Positions 9,071 through 18,165 of a DNA stretch of 64,000 nt are shown here, piece by piece. Each line of letters begins with the position of its first letter. The stretch's first letter is position 1. The stretch covers positions 62,001-126,000 of the forward strand of contig CACHQX010000002.1 in NCBI GenBank assembly GCA_902582235.1, read 5' to 3'. The translations under genes and the position numbers were made by a program. Origin of the DNA: an uncultured Pelagibacteraceae bacterium (GTDB lineage: Bacteria; Pseudomonadota; Alphaproteobacteria; Pelagibacterales; Pelagibacteraceae). The notes beneath the pieces were generated by a model that was not told the DNA's origin, did no database searches, and saw only the letters and a list, made by a program, of their open reading frames with translations.

Positions 9071-9793
9071 ATGACTTACTGCATAGGGATTAAAACAAAA
9101 GAAGGCATAATAGTAGCATCAGATAGTCGAACCAATGCTGGTTTTGATAATGTAAATATTTACTCAAAAATGTTTACATATGATGTTGGTGATAGAACTA
9201 TATTAATAGTAACTTCAGGAAATCTTGGAACGTCACAAGCAGTTTATAAATCTATAGAAAAAGATCTTAAAGATAATTCTGGAAGGAAAAATCTTAATTC
9301 ATGTGAAGATTTTGATCAAATTGCAAAATATGTAGGTTCTTTAAACCTTAAACATTCCTCCCCAAAAGGAATGAATACAGACACAGTATTGCTGGGTTCA
9401 ACTTTTATTGTTGGAGGTCAAATAAAAGGTCAGCCCATGGAGTTATTTTTGGTATACCCACAAGGAAATTATATAAAGCCAGCAGACAGTAAACCTTACT
9501 TAGTAATTGGAGAAGTTAAATACGGAAAACCAATATTAGACAGAGTAATAACTCCAGATGTAAAATTAGGTGATGCCTCTAGATGTGCACTTATTTCTAT
9601 GGACTCGACCTTAAAAAGCGATTTGACTGTTGGTCCACCAATTGATTTTGTAGTTTATAAAAAAGACCAATTTAAAATTGCCTCTCAAAAATGTTTAAAT
9701 TTAAATGATGAAGAATTTTCAAAAATGACAAATGAATGGTCTGAAGGAATTTTAAAAGTTTTTAAATCATTCCCAAGATTTGATTGGGAATAA
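9071..9793 (+). CDS. Proteasome-type protease Anbu
   Basis: A 240-residue Ntn-hydrolase of the bacterial proteasome-like Anbu family. The nucleophile candidate is Thr2 right after Met (MTYCIGIKT), followed by the GIIVASDSRTNAG core and the GSTFIVGGQIKG block. Anbu forms ring-like assemblies and is usually linked to a circularly permuted ATP-grasp gene, which is divergent here. Substrates are unknown. The TAXI gene follows after 10 bases, probably in the same transcript. Confidence 0.8.
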   Translation: MTYCIGIKTKEGIIVASDSRTNAGFDNVNIYSKMFTYDVGDRTILIVTSGNLGTSQAVYKSIEKDLKDNSGRKNLNSCEDFDQIAKYVGSLNLKHSSPKGMNTDTVLLGSTFIVGGQIKGQPMELFLVYPQGNYIKPADSKPYLVIGEVKYGKPILDRVITPDVKLGDASRCALISMDSTLKSDLTVGPPIDFVVYKKDQFKIASQKCLNLNDEEFSKMTNEWSEGILKVFKSFPRFDWE

Positions 9794-9803
9794 TTACTAG
9801 TTT

Positions 9804-11036
9804 ATGTCAAAAAAAATATCCGTCTTTGGTTATCTTATTTTATTTACGCTTATATTTTTCTTTATTTCAAGTTTTTTAAAAGAGCAATCAATTTATATTG
9901 AAGCGGGTCCAAAGGGTGGTTTTTTTGATACTTCAGCACATGTCCTAAAAAAAAGATTAAAAGAATATGATATTAATGCAGAAGTTATTAATCGTGAAGA
10001 TACAATTAAAATAGTAGATGATATTAATGATAACAAAAAAAATATACATGTAGGTTTTGTAGCTCAAGATTTAAAAAATGCTCAATTCAAAAATGTAGAA
10101 GCTCTCGGATCTTTAATATTAGAACCTCTGTTTATTTTTTATCGTAAAGATTTAGTATTGAACTCTTTAGCTGATTTTAAAGGATTAAAGGTTGGTATTG
10201 GTCCAGAAAATTCTGGAACTAGATTATTAGCAGAAACAATATTAAATCTCTATGGAGTGGATAGTAAAAATACTACATTTATTGACCAAACACATTCTAT
10301 TCACTTTGATATGATGGAAAAAGGAGAATTGGATGTAGGTTTTTTTTTATTGCCAGCAAACAATCAATTTGTTTTTAAACTAGGTACAAATCCTAGTTTA
10401 AAGATCTTTTCACTTAAAAATTCAAAAGCGATTTCGAGAAGATTCGACTATTTATATCCTGAAATAGTACAGGCAGGTGGGTTTGATTTAAGAAATAATA
10501 TTCCTAATGAAGATATACAAGTCGTATCATTACCGGTTGATTTGGTAGCAAAAAAAAATTTGGATCCATCAATTGTGGTTGCAATTTCTTTGATATTAAA
10601 AGAAGAATTTAAGGAACCTAATATAATTTCTGATGCATCATCGTTTCCATCTATGGAATACATAAAAAATCTTGAAGTTAATAAACGTGCTAAAGAAATC
10701 ATTGAGATGCCTTTTGGATCATTACCTTTTTTATATAAATATTTACCTTTTAAATTTGCGGCTTTTATTGATAAATTTGGAGTAAATTTATCCTACATTT
10801 TCACAATTGTACTAATATTAAGATATATAGGATTTCCTACACCATTTGATTATTACAAGAAACTTATGGCACATATTTATTTCAAAAAAATTGAAAAAAT
10901 ATATAATAAATCTTTAAATAGTAAACTATCAGAACAAGACATTAAAACTCTGAAAGAAACAGAAAAACGTTTTGAAGAATTTATTGAAAATGAACAAGCG
11001 TCCAAGATAATTAGAGAAATAAAAAAAAGAATTTAA
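9804..11036 (+). CDS. TAXI-type substrate-binding protein with membrane anchors
   Basis: The 410-residue product has an N-terminal hydrophobic helix (about residues 7-26), a TAXI/TRAP solute-binding domain (start EAGPKGGFFDTSA; later VGIGPENSGTRLLAE), a second hydrophobic helix at about 325-345 and a charged, helical C-terminal tail. Classic TAXI receptors are soluble and paired with a TRAP permease, but no permease is nearby. The tail after the second helix suggests the protein is anchored and may act as a sensor or partner rather than a transporter receptor. Confidence 0.65.
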   Translation: MSKKISVFGYLILFTLIFFFISSFLKEQSIYIEAGPKGGFFDTSAHVLKKRLKEYDINAEVINREDTIKIVDDINDNKKNIHVGFVAQDLKNAQFKNVEALGSLILEPLFIFYRKDLVLNSLADFKGLKVGIGPENSGTRLLAETILNLYGVDSKNTTFIDQTHSIHFDMMEKGELDVGFFLLPANNQFVFKLGTNPSLKIFSLKNSKAISRRFDYLYPEIVQAGGFDLRNNIPNEDIQVVSLPVDLVAKKNLDPSIVVAISLILKEEFKEPNIISDASSFPSMEYIKNLEVNKRAKEIIEMPFGSLPFLYKYLPFKFAAFIDKFGVNLSYIFTIVLILRYIGFPTPFDYYKKLMAHIYFKKIEKIYNKSLNSKLSEQDIKTLKETEKRFEEFIENEQASKIIREIKKRI

Positions 11037-11037
11037 T

Positions 11038-12006
11038 TTATTTAATCTTATTATAAAGGTCTTTTGCGCTCAACCATCCATTTTCCAACCTTGGACCACC
11101 AAACCAATCACCACAAAATCCAAGACCGATTTTTTTATCCCAGTAACTTTGTGTTTTTAATGGTGTTGAATTAGAGGAATATTTCCACCCATGTATATGA
11201 GTGAAATATATCTTTCTGATTTTAATTTTTGTGAGTTTTTTAAATTTATTGATTAAAACATTTGTGTAAAATTTTTTTTTATTTCTGTAGTTATCAGTAT
11301 GTTTTTTCCCATATTCAAAAGTACTTTGAAGTACCCATAAGTCTTTATTATATTTAAATCTTTTTTTTGAATTTTCTTTAGAAACCCAACCTAAAACTTT
11401 GTCATTAGTAAAAAAGCTACTTGATTTATTTCCTGTTTTATTGGTCATTAGTAAAACTGTGAGACTCGAATTCATGATGACCTTATTTTTAAAAAGTTTT
11501 GTTTTAACGAACTTAGAAGTAAGTTTTTTTGCTTGTGGGAAAGGAATCGATAAGATTAAATTTTTTGAATAAATATACTTATTATCTTTAAATTTAAGAT
11601 ACCAAAAATCTTTTTGTCTTTTTATTTCAGACAGTTCTGATTGAAAATTGCAACTAATTTTCTTAAGTAAAAATTTACTTATATCGTTATTTCCTTTAAC
11701 ACCAATTAATTTGACATGTTTTTTGTCTCTTTTGACCTTCTGATTTAAAAATTCATGGTTTCCTTTCCAATGTTTGAGAATTTTTTTTTTGATAAGTTTA
11801 TTGGTAAAAGATTTAAATTCCTTAGATCTTGGAGATAAATATTGAAGACCGTGATCAAAGCCTATCTTACCTTTATACCGTTTAAAAGAACTTCTGCCCC
11901 CAACACCTCTAGCTTTATCAAAAACTTTAATTGAATAATTTTTCTTTAAGTAATTAGCAATTGTAGATCCAGAGATACCAGATCCGATAATACAATAATC
12001 TAACAT
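11038..12006 (-). CDS. FAD-dependent oxidoreductase, renalase/amine-oxidase-like
   Basis: The 322-residue product has an N-terminal dinucleotide-binding loop (GSGISGS at 8-14), the FDKARGVGGRSS block and a C-terminal FCGDWFGGPRLENGWLSA block that typically contacts FAD. It resembles renalase-like NAD(P)/FAD proteins found in many proteobacteria. The natural substrate is not known. Its ATG overlaps the stop of msrB by one base, so the two are co-transcribed. Confidence 0.65.
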   Translation of the reverse strand: MLDYCIIGSGISGSTIANYLKKNYSIKVFDKARGVGGRSSFKRYKGKIGFDHGLQYLSPRSKEFKSFTNKLIKKKILKHWKGNHEFLNQKVKRDKKHVKLIGVKGNNDISKFLLKKISCNFQSELSEIKRQKDFWYLKFKDNKYIYSKNLILSIPFPQAKKLTSKFVKTKLFKNKVIMNSSLTVLLMTNKTGNKSSSFFTNDKVLGWVSKENSKKRFKYNKDLWVLQSTFEYGKKHTDNYRNKKKFYTNVLINKFKKLTKIKIRKIYFTHIHGWKYSSNSTPLKTQSYWDKKIGLGFCGDWFGGPRLENGWLSAKDLYNKIK

Positions 12007-12476
12007 TATTGAGACGGTTTAAAGATTAAACAAAGACCGTTATTACAGAATCTTTTGCCAGTTTTCCCTGGACCATCAGCAAATACATGTCCGTGGTGTG
12101 CTCCACAATTTGCACAATGATATTCAATTCTTTTCATCCCAAAAGAATAATCTACCTTTGTGTTAAAAGCTCCTGGGACTGCTTCTGTGAAAGATGGCCA
12201 GCCAGTTCCACTGTCATATTTTGCGGTTGAGTCAAACAATAATGCTCCACAATTAGCGCAATGGTAAGTACCTTTTCTTTTTTCACTCAATAAAGAGCTT
12301 GTAAATGCCCTTTCTGTTCCCTCATTAAACATTATCTCTTTTTGTTCTTCAGACAAGTTTCGATTAATTATCTTCTTTGATGAAGCGTAAAGGAATTTAA
12401 TTGGCAATAGAAAAGCTAAAGAATAATAGCCAAAAATTTTTAATATTTTTCTTCTTAAAAGATTCATTCTCAACAA
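12006..12476 (-). CDS. msrB: Exported peptide-methionine (R)-S-oxide reductase MsrB
   Basis: The 156-residue product has an N-terminal hydrophobic segment after LLRRKILK, resembling a Tat or Sec signal, then an MsrB domain. Zinc ligands are Cys73, Cys76, Cys121 and Cys124, and the catalytic Cys144 lies in KRFCNNGL. It would reduce methionine-R-sulfoxide in periplasmic proteins. Met4 is an alternative start. It overlaps the downstream FAD oxidoreductase gene by one base. No resolving Cys is placed as in the classic two-Cys type. Confidence 0.85.
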   Translation of the reverse strand: MLRMNLLRRKILKIFGYYSLAFLLPIKFLYASSKKIINRNLSEEQKEIMFNEGTERAFTSSLLSEKRKGTYHCANCGALLFDSTAKYDSGTGWPSFTEAVPGAFNTKVDYSFGMKRIEYHCANCGAHHGHVFADGPGKTGKRFCNNGLCLIFKPSQ

Positions 12477-12531
12477 TATATAATCATAAAATTTTATATT
12501 CTACCTTATTATCTAAAAAAATTACGATTAT

Positions 12532-13605
12532 TTAAATTTTTTCCTTTTTAAAAATATCTAATATACATTTATATAAACTTTCATATCCTTTTTGATTTGG
12601 GTGACCATCATATTCATGAAAAAAATTAAGGTCATTATCAAAATTACATTCAAAATAGTTATTGGTTCTTTTTAAAATATAATTTTTGGCATAATAAGTT
12701 TCGTAACTTTTATTCATTGCAATAATTTCACTCTTCATTTTTAGATTAACGAAATAAATATCTTTACCATAAATTTTTATTAGATTATCAATTGAAACAA
12801 AATTTCTTATGATCTTTTCATTTTTAGATTTGTAAAAGTTAGATCGTAGAAAATCTACCGGAATCTTGATAATATATAGGTTAGCAAACCATGATTTAAT
12901 AGCTCTTCTGATCTGCTTCAAATTAAGTTTTTCTTTATCATTTTTATCTAATTGTTTTCCTCTTAATTTCTTAAGAAATTCATCAGGCCTCTTATCGTTT
13001 ATTGGAAAACCATAAAAAGATTCTGATCCATTACACACCTTATGATTCATTAAGCATTCTAGTTGTTGGGAATTAAATTGAAATACATCTCTTCTTAAAT
13101 CATCACCAATGAATAATACAAATACTTTTTTAATATCATAGTTAGATAAATAACTATTCAATAACTCAAATTGTTGGAATCCGGTTCCAAGCAAACCACC
13201 ATTTATTATTTGATAATTATTGTAATTTCCACCAAGAAAATTTATCCAACTTCCACCCCCACCCTGTCCTTCTGTAAAAGAGTCTCCTAAAAAAAGAATT
13301 GATGGTATATCTTTTTGTAAATCCTGGTCTTGAACTAAACCTAAGTTATTTATATTTATATCGTATTTATAAATTTCTATAAATTTGTCATCTTTAAAAT
13401 AATAATTTGAGGCAGTAATTTTTTGAGAGGGTTCGTATGTGAAAAAATTTTCGATATTTCGAAATATTTTACCTTCACTATAGATTAAATATCTATTTTT
13501 ATAGTTATAATCAACTTTTTTGAATAAAAAAAAATTGCAAAATATTTCTATTAAAGTCAATGAAATGATAATAGAGGATAAAATTAAAAAATAATTTTTT
13601 TTCAT
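12532..13605 (-). CDS. Membrane-anchored SGNH/GDSL-type hydrolase
   Basis: The 357-residue product has an N-terminal anchor (about 5-25), then block I GDSFTEGQG with Ser109 as nucleophile and a C-terminal DGHPNQKGY with Asp333 and His335 completing the triad. Such proteins often act as esterases or acetyl-transfer partners on extracytoplasmic glycans. It lies 30 bases after the carbamoyltransferase gene in the SxtJ / DUF5989 / carbamoyltransferase set, suggesting a shared role in modifying a surface or secreted molecule. Confidence 0.7.
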   Translation of the reverse strand: MKKNYFLILSSIIISLTLIEIFCNFFLFKKVDYNYKNRYLIYSEGKIFRNIENFFTYEPSQKITASNYYFKDDKFIEIYKYDININNLGLVQDQDLQKDIPSILFLGDSFTEGQGGGGSWINFLGGNYNNYQIINGGLLGTGFQQFELLNSYLSNYDIKKVFVLFIGDDLRRDVFQFNSQQLECLMNHKVCNGSESFYGFPINDKRPDEFLKKLRGKQLDKNDKEKLNLKQIRRAIKSWFANLYIIKIPVDFLRSNFYKSKNEKIIRNFVSIDNLIKIYGKDIYFVNLKMKSEIIAMNKSYETYYAKNYILKRTNNYFECNFDNDLNFFHEYDGHPNQKGYESLYKCILDIFKKEKI

Positions 13606-13635
13606 TTCAGTATTATTTTCTATAAAACCTCACAA

Positions 13636-15471
13636 TTAATCCAACTGAAATTCTGATTTGTAATCTTTTTTAAATTTTGTGTCTTGTTTTTTTTTGTCTA
13701 GAATACAATTACCAATTACAAGAAAGTCTAATTCAGTGCCCATAAAACAGTTAAATGCATCTGTTGGCGTATTTACAATTGGTTCACCTCTTACATTAAA
13801 TGAGGTATTAACAATAACTGGACATCCAGTCTTTTCCTTAAATTTAGATATTAAATCATAATATCGTTTATTATCTTTTTCATTTACTGTTTGAACTCTT
13901 GCAGAATAATCAACATGTGTAACAGCTGGAATGTCAGATCTTCTTAAGTTTAGTTTGTCTATGCCAAAAAGTTTTTTTTGTTCTTTAGTCATTTCAATTT
14001 TTTTTTCTGAATTGATAGAACCAACTAGTAACATGTAAGGGCTATCAACATTTATATCAAACCATTCTTTTAAATCTTCTCTCAAAACTGAGGGAGCAAA
14101 AGGTCTAAAGCTTTCTCTATATTTTACTTTTAAATTTAAATTTTTTTGCATCTTATCAGATCTTGGGTCACCTAATATAGATCTGCCGCCCAATGCTCTT
14201 GGACCAAATTCCATTCTCCCCTGAAACCATCCGATAGCTTTTTCATTTGATAGAAATTCTGAAGTTTTGCTTATTAAATCCTGATAATTTAACTTTTCAT
14301 AATTAGCACCAATTGATTTAAGTTCTTTTTCAATCTCTTCTTCGGTAAACTCTGGTCCCAAATAGGAACCTTTCATATCATCATTTAAATTTATATCTCT
14401 TTTATTACCTTGTTCGATATACCAAAGTGCTAATGCTGCTCCTAAAGAGCCTCCGGCATCCCCTGATGCAGGCTGAATCCAAATATTATCAAAAATCTTT
14501 TCTTTGAGAATTTTACCGTTAGCTACACAATTTAATGCTACACCTCCAGCTAAACACAAATTTTTAATACCATAATCTTTACGTATAGATTTAGATAATT
14601 TTATCATTATCTCTTCTGTTATTTTTTGAATGGAGGCAGCTATATCCATGTGGAATTGAGTGATTTTTTCATTTTGAGGATCTCTTGGTTTTTGACCAAA
14701 TAAATCATCAAAATTATTATTGGTCATTGTAAGTCCAGTTGCATAATTAAAATATTTTTGATCCAATCTAAAAGTTCCATCCTCTTTAATATCGACTAAT
14801 TTTTTAATCTTATCTTCATAAACAGGTTTCCCATATGGGGCTAAACCCATTAATTTATACTCCCCGCTATTAACTTTAAAACCTGTGTAATAAGTGAATG
14901 CAGAATAGAGTAGTCCAAGAGAGTGAGGAAAATGAATTTCCTTTTTAATTTCTAAGTTATTTTCTTTTCCAACTGCTACAGTGGTAGTTGCCCACTCACC
15001 AACACCATCTGCGGTTAGAACTACTGCTTCTTTAAAGGGAGATGGGAAAAAAGCACTTGCCGCATGGCTTAGATGATGATCAGAAAAAAAAATATTTTGA
15101 TCTGATTTATAATCTTTGTCATGAACTTTTAGTTTATTAAATAAGAAATTTTTTTGAAAAAGTTTCTCTTTGATCCATAGTGGCATAGCTTTGGCGAATG
15201 AAATAAAACCGCGTGGCGCAAAAGCAACATAAGTTTCTAATAATCTCTCGAATTTTAAAAATGGTTTTTCAAAAAAAACAATTTGGTCTACTTCACTTAA
15301 TTTCAGGTTACCATATTTCAATACAAACTCTATTGCATGATGAGGATAGCTTGGGTCGTGTTTGTTTCTGGTAAATCTCTCTTCTTGAGCTGCTGAAATA
15401 ATTTCTCCATCCTTTAAAAGACAAGCTGCGCTATCATGATAAAATGCAGAGATACCTAAAATTGATTTCAC
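13636..15471 (-). CDS. Carbamoyltransferase (NodU/CmcH/TobZ family)
   Basis: A 611-residue two-domain protein. The N terminus (ILGISAFYHDSAACLL) and DHHLSHAASAF are the Kae1-like carbamoyladenylate-making part; GRMEFGPRALGGRSILGDPR and VNTSFNVRGEPIV mark the C-terminal domain. It transfers carbamoyl from carbamoyl phosphate, via carbamoyl-AMP, to a hydroxyl group. The start is GTG, one base after the DUF5989 stop. The acceptor is unknown; relatives act on antibiotics, Nod factors and surface sugars. Confidence 0.85.
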   Translation of the reverse strand: MKSILGISAFYHDSAACLLKDGEIISAAQEERFTRNKHDPSYPHHAIEFVLKYGNLKLSEVDQIVFFEKPFLKFERLLETYVAFAPRGFISFAKAMPLWIKEKLFQKNFLFNKLKVHDKDYKSDQNIFFSDHHLSHAASAFFPSPFKEAVVLTADGVGEWATTTVAVGKENNLEIKKEIHFPHSLGLLYSAFTYYTGFKVNSGEYKLMGLAPYGKPVYEDKIKKLVDIKEDGTFRLDQKYFNYATGLTMTNNNFDDLFGQKPRDPQNEKITQFHMDIAASIQKITEEIMIKLSKSIRKDYGIKNLCLAGGVALNCVANGKILKEKIFDNIWIQPASGDAGGSLGAALALWYIEQGNKRDINLNDDMKGSYLGPEFTEEEIEKELKSIGANYEKLNYQDLISKTSEFLSNEKAIGWFQGRMEFGPRALGGRSILGDPRSDKMQKNLNLKVKYRESFRPFAPSVLREDLKEWFDINVDSPYMLLVGSINSEKKIEMTKEQKKLFGIDKLNLRRSDIPAVTHVDYSARVQTVNEKDNKRYYDLISKFKEKTGCPVIVNTSFNVRGEPIVNTPTDAFNCFMGTELDFLVIGNCILDKKKQDTKFKKDYKSEFQLD

Positions 15472-15472
15472 T

Positions 15473-15622
15473 TTAAAAAATTGTATAAATAAACGGTGCT
15501 ACTGCTGAACCTTGTGTTAACACAATTAATCCTCCAAATATAACAAGAACTAATATTATTGGCAAAAGCCAGTATTTTTTCCTTACCCTTAAAAATTCCC
15601 AAAACTCTTTTATAAAACTCAT
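15473..15622 (-). CDS. DUF5989 family small membrane protein, 49 residues
   Basis: ATG at 15622 and TAA at 15473-15475 give MSFIKEFWEF followed by LRVRKKYWLLP, one membrane helix (about 19-37) and a short TQGSAVAPF tail. This pattern matches the DUF5989 family, which is commonly found beside carbamoyltransferases and SxtJ. It is separated by one base from each neighbour (SxtJ stop at 15624, carbamoyltransferase GTG at 15471). Its function is unknown; it may anchor the enzyme to the membrane. Confidence 0.85.
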   Translation of the reverse strand: MSFIKEFWEFLRVRKKYWLLPIILVLVIFGGLIVLTQGSAVAPFIYTIF

Positions 15623-15623
15623 A

Positions 15624-16013
15624 TTAAAATTGATTCTTCATTTTACTCTTTGGGCCTGTTTTTTCAATCCAATAAGTTTTTTTATTATTAAATTTTAAAT
15701 TTAGCAGATCTTTGCCAATTATCCTCATTATAAAAGCAGTCGGAGTGACTACAAAAAAAAATATAATGCCCATTATTAATGGAGATACTATTTTACCTAA
15801 CAATAATCCAAACTTAAACCAGAGTTTGTTTAAAGGTGTCAAAACTTTAGAGTTTATCAGTCCCAAAATAAAAAAAATTATTGCGATAACTAAGGACCAT
15901 ATCCTTACCTCGCCATTATTTATTAAAGGATAAATTGCAATTAATAAAAAAACTACAAAAAAAACTATTCCAAAACTTTTATTAGAACCAATTTTTAATT
16001 CTGTATTTTTCAA
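15624..16013 (-). CDS. SxtJ family membrane protein
   Basis: The 129-residue product has about three to four hydrophobic segments (around 14-30, 37-52, 70-100) and the family's TPLNKLWFKFG.LLG pattern in the middle. SxtJ is named from saxitoxin clusters, where it also neighbours a carbamoyltransferase. It starts one base after the xsc stop and ends one base before DUF5989, so the three-gene set appears to be read from the xsc transcript. Confidence 0.8.
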   Translation of the reverse strand: MKNTELKIGSNKSFGIVFFVVFLLIAIYPLINNGEVRIWSLVIAIIFFILGLINSKVLTPLNKLWFKFGLLLGKIVSPLIMGIIFFFVVTPTAFIMRIIGKDLLNLKFNNKKTYWIEKTGPKSKMKNQF

Positions 16014-16014
16014 A

Positions 16015-17796
16015 TTAAATTAATGATTTTTGAGGTTTCATATCTCGTTTTTGAATACCAGCAACCTCTACTGGTTTTTTCATTGCGTCTCTTCTGAATG
16101 GTTCACCTAACTCTTGATTTAATATTACTTCTATAAAAGTGGTAATTCCTTTTTTTTGGTCTTCACAAGATTTTTTTATTGCATTAGTTGTTTCTTCCAT
16201 AGTTTTGCATGTAACACCTTTTAAACCACATGCATTTGCAACTTTTGCGTAACTTAATTCAGGATCTAGCTCAGTTCCAACAAAGTTATCATCAAACCAT
16301 AAAATAGAATTTCTTTTTTCGGCACCCCATTGATAATTTCTAAATATAACCATAGTAATAGCTGGCCATTCTTCCCTAGCGCATGAGCTCATTTCATTCA
16401 TACTTATTCCGAACGCACCATCACCAGCAAAACCAATTACAGGTGTATCAGGACATCCAATTTTTGCGCCTAAGATTGCTGGAAATCCATAACCACATGG
16501 TCCAAATAATCCTGGAGCTAAATATTTTCGCCCTTTTTCAAAAGTTGGGTAAGCATTTCCTATTGCACAATTGTTTCCAATATCACTCGAAATTATTACA
16601 TCTTTTGGCAGAGCGTCTTGAATTGCTCTCCACGCTTGTCTAGGAGACATTCTATCTTTATCTCTTTCCCTTGCCTCTTTATTCCAGACTGTTCCTGGAT
16701 CATCTTCTTCATGATCTAGTCCAGCTAAAGTTTGTAGCCAAGCAGATTTAGTTTTATGAATTAAATTTTTTCTCTCATCTCGACCCGAATTTCCGGCATC
16801 AGATGAAAGTTTATCTAAAATTTGTTGTGCAACTTGTTTTGCATCACCACATATTCCTACTGTAACTTTTTTTGTTAAACCTATTCTATCGGGATTCATA
16901 TCAACTTGAATTATTGTTGCATTTTTAGGCCAGTAGTCGATTCCATAACCTGGTAAAGTTGAAAAAGGATTTAATCTTGTTCCTAATGCTAATACAACAT
17001 CAGCCTTTGAAATAAGTTCCATGGCTGCTTTTGATCCGTTGTAACCTAAAGGTCCAACAGCCAATGGATGGCTTCCAGGAAAACTATCATTGTGTTGATA
17101 ACCATTGCAAACTGGCGCATCTAATTTCTCTGCTAACTTTTTACATTCTTCTATCGCTCCGCCAATAACTACTCCTGCACCTGATAAAATAACAGGGAAC
17201 TTTGCTTTTGATAATAAACTTGAAGCTCTATCAATTGCATCTTTTCCACCACCTTGTCTTTCAAATCTTACAATAGGAGGAAGTTCGATGTCTATAACTT
17301 GTGTCCAATAATCTCTGGGTACGTTTATTTGTGCTGGTGCAGATCCTCTGAAAGCTTTTTCAATTACTCTATTTAATACTTCAGCAATTCTAGAGGGATC
17401 TCTTACCTCTTCTTGGTAACAAACCATGTCTTTAAATAAATTCATTTGTTCTACTTCTTGAAAACCACCTTGACCCATTGTTTTATTTGCAGCTTGAGGA
17501 GTTACAAGTAATAAAGGTGTATGGTTCCAATAAGCTGTTTTAATAGGTGTAACTAGACCTGTGATACCTGGACCATTTTGAGCAATCACCATTGACATTT
17601 TTCCAGTTGCTCTGGTGTAACCGTCAGCAATTAGCCCTCCATTAGTCTCATGCGCTACATCCCAAAAAGTTATTCCAGCTTTTGGAAATAAATCTGAAAT
17701 CGGCATAAAGGCAGAACCAATAATTCCAAATGCGTGCTCAACTCCATGCATTTGAAGAACTTTGATAAAAGCTTCTTCTGTGGTCATTTTGGTCAT
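16015..17796 (-). CDS. xsc: Sulfoacetaldehyde acetyltransferase
   Basis: A 593-residue thiamine-diphosphate enzyme close to Xsc. The N-terminal domain has HAFGIIGSAFMPISDLFP and the catalytic Glu region AHETNGGLIADGYTR; the C-terminal ThDP motif is GFAGDGAFGISMNE. It converts sulfoacetaldehyde and phosphate to acetyl phosphate and sulfite, the central step of taurine and other C2-sulfonate use. The gene is divergent from suyAB, which also releases sulfite, and precedes SxtJ with one base between them. Confidence 0.9.
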   Translation of the reverse strand: MTKMTTEEAFIKVLQMHGVEHAFGIIGSAFMPISDLFPKAGITFWDVAHETNGGLIADGYTRATGKMSMVIAQNGPGITGLVTPIKTAYWNHTPLLLVTPQAANKTMGQGGFQEVEQMNLFKDMVCYQEEVRDPSRIAEVLNRVIEKAFRGSAPAQINVPRDYWTQVIDIELPPIVRFERQGGGKDAIDRASSLLSKAKFPVILSGAGVVIGGAIEECKKLAEKLDAPVCNGYQHNDSFPGSHPLAVGPLGYNGSKAAMELISKADVVLALGTRLNPFSTLPGYGIDYWPKNATIIQVDMNPDRIGLTKKVTVGICGDAKQVAQQILDKLSSDAGNSGRDERKNLIHKTKSAWLQTLAGLDHEEDDPGTVWNKEARERDKDRMSPRQAWRAIQDALPKDVIISSDIGNNCAIGNAYPTFEKGRKYLAPGLFGPCGYGFPAILGAKIGCPDTPVIGFAGDGAFGISMNEMSSCAREEWPAITMVIFRNYQWGAEKRNSILWFDDNFVGTELDPELSYAKVANACGLKGVTCKTMEETTNAIKKSCEDQKKGITTFIEVILNQELGEPFRRDAMKKPVEVAGIQKRDMKPQKSLI

Positions 17797-17843
17797 AAAA
17801 ATTCTCTACAATTTTGTTTGCAATCGCATGATTAATATATAAA

Positions 17844-17867
17844 TTCTTAGCAAGTTTCTACTAAGAA
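17844..17867. promoter_or_regulatory. Inverted repeat between xsc and suyA
   Basis: TTCTTAG at 17844-17850 and CTAAGAA at 17861-17867 are perfect 7-base arms around a 10-base spacer, ending 9 bases before the suyA ATG. It is a candidate operator for a regulator of sulfonate genes, or a leader hairpin limiting suyA translation. No regulator gene is adjacent. Confidence 0.4.
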
Positions 17868-17876
17868 ATCGTCACA

Positions 17877-18164
17877 ATGGCTAAAACAGATATAATTATT
17901 CACGATAAAAAAGACAATGTGGGCGTAATTGTTATAGAAAAAGTATCAAAGGGCCAAGATTGTGGATGTTGGATAATGGAAGACGACTCCTCATCTAAAG
18001 TAAAATCTGAGGCAGAAATACCGTTGGGCCATAAAATAGCATTACAGGATCTTAAGGAAGGCGATACTATAATTAAATATGGACACGATATAGGAAAGGT
18101 TGTCAAATCTATCAAAAAGGGGGACCACGTTCACGTCCATAATGTAAAAACGAAAAAGTGGTAA
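17877..18164 (+). CDS. suyA: (2R)-sulfolactate sulfo-lyase small subunit (UxaA N-terminal/SAF family)
   Basis: A 95-residue SAF-domain protein typical of the small subunit of UxaA-type lyases ([11 protein letters not shown], then a C-terminal [21 protein letters not shown]). With the large subunit starting one base after its stop, it would split sulfolactate to pyruvate and sulfite. Context next to xsc, a TSUP exporter and apr supports the sulfonate role. Altronate- or galactarate-type dehydratase subunits are the alternative. Confidence 0.75.
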   Translation: MAKTDIIIHDKKDNVGVIVIEKVSKGQDCGCWIMEDDSSSKVKSEAEIPLGHKIALQDLKEGDTIIKYGHDIGKVVKSIKKGDHVHVHNVKTKKW

Positions 18165-18165
18165 A

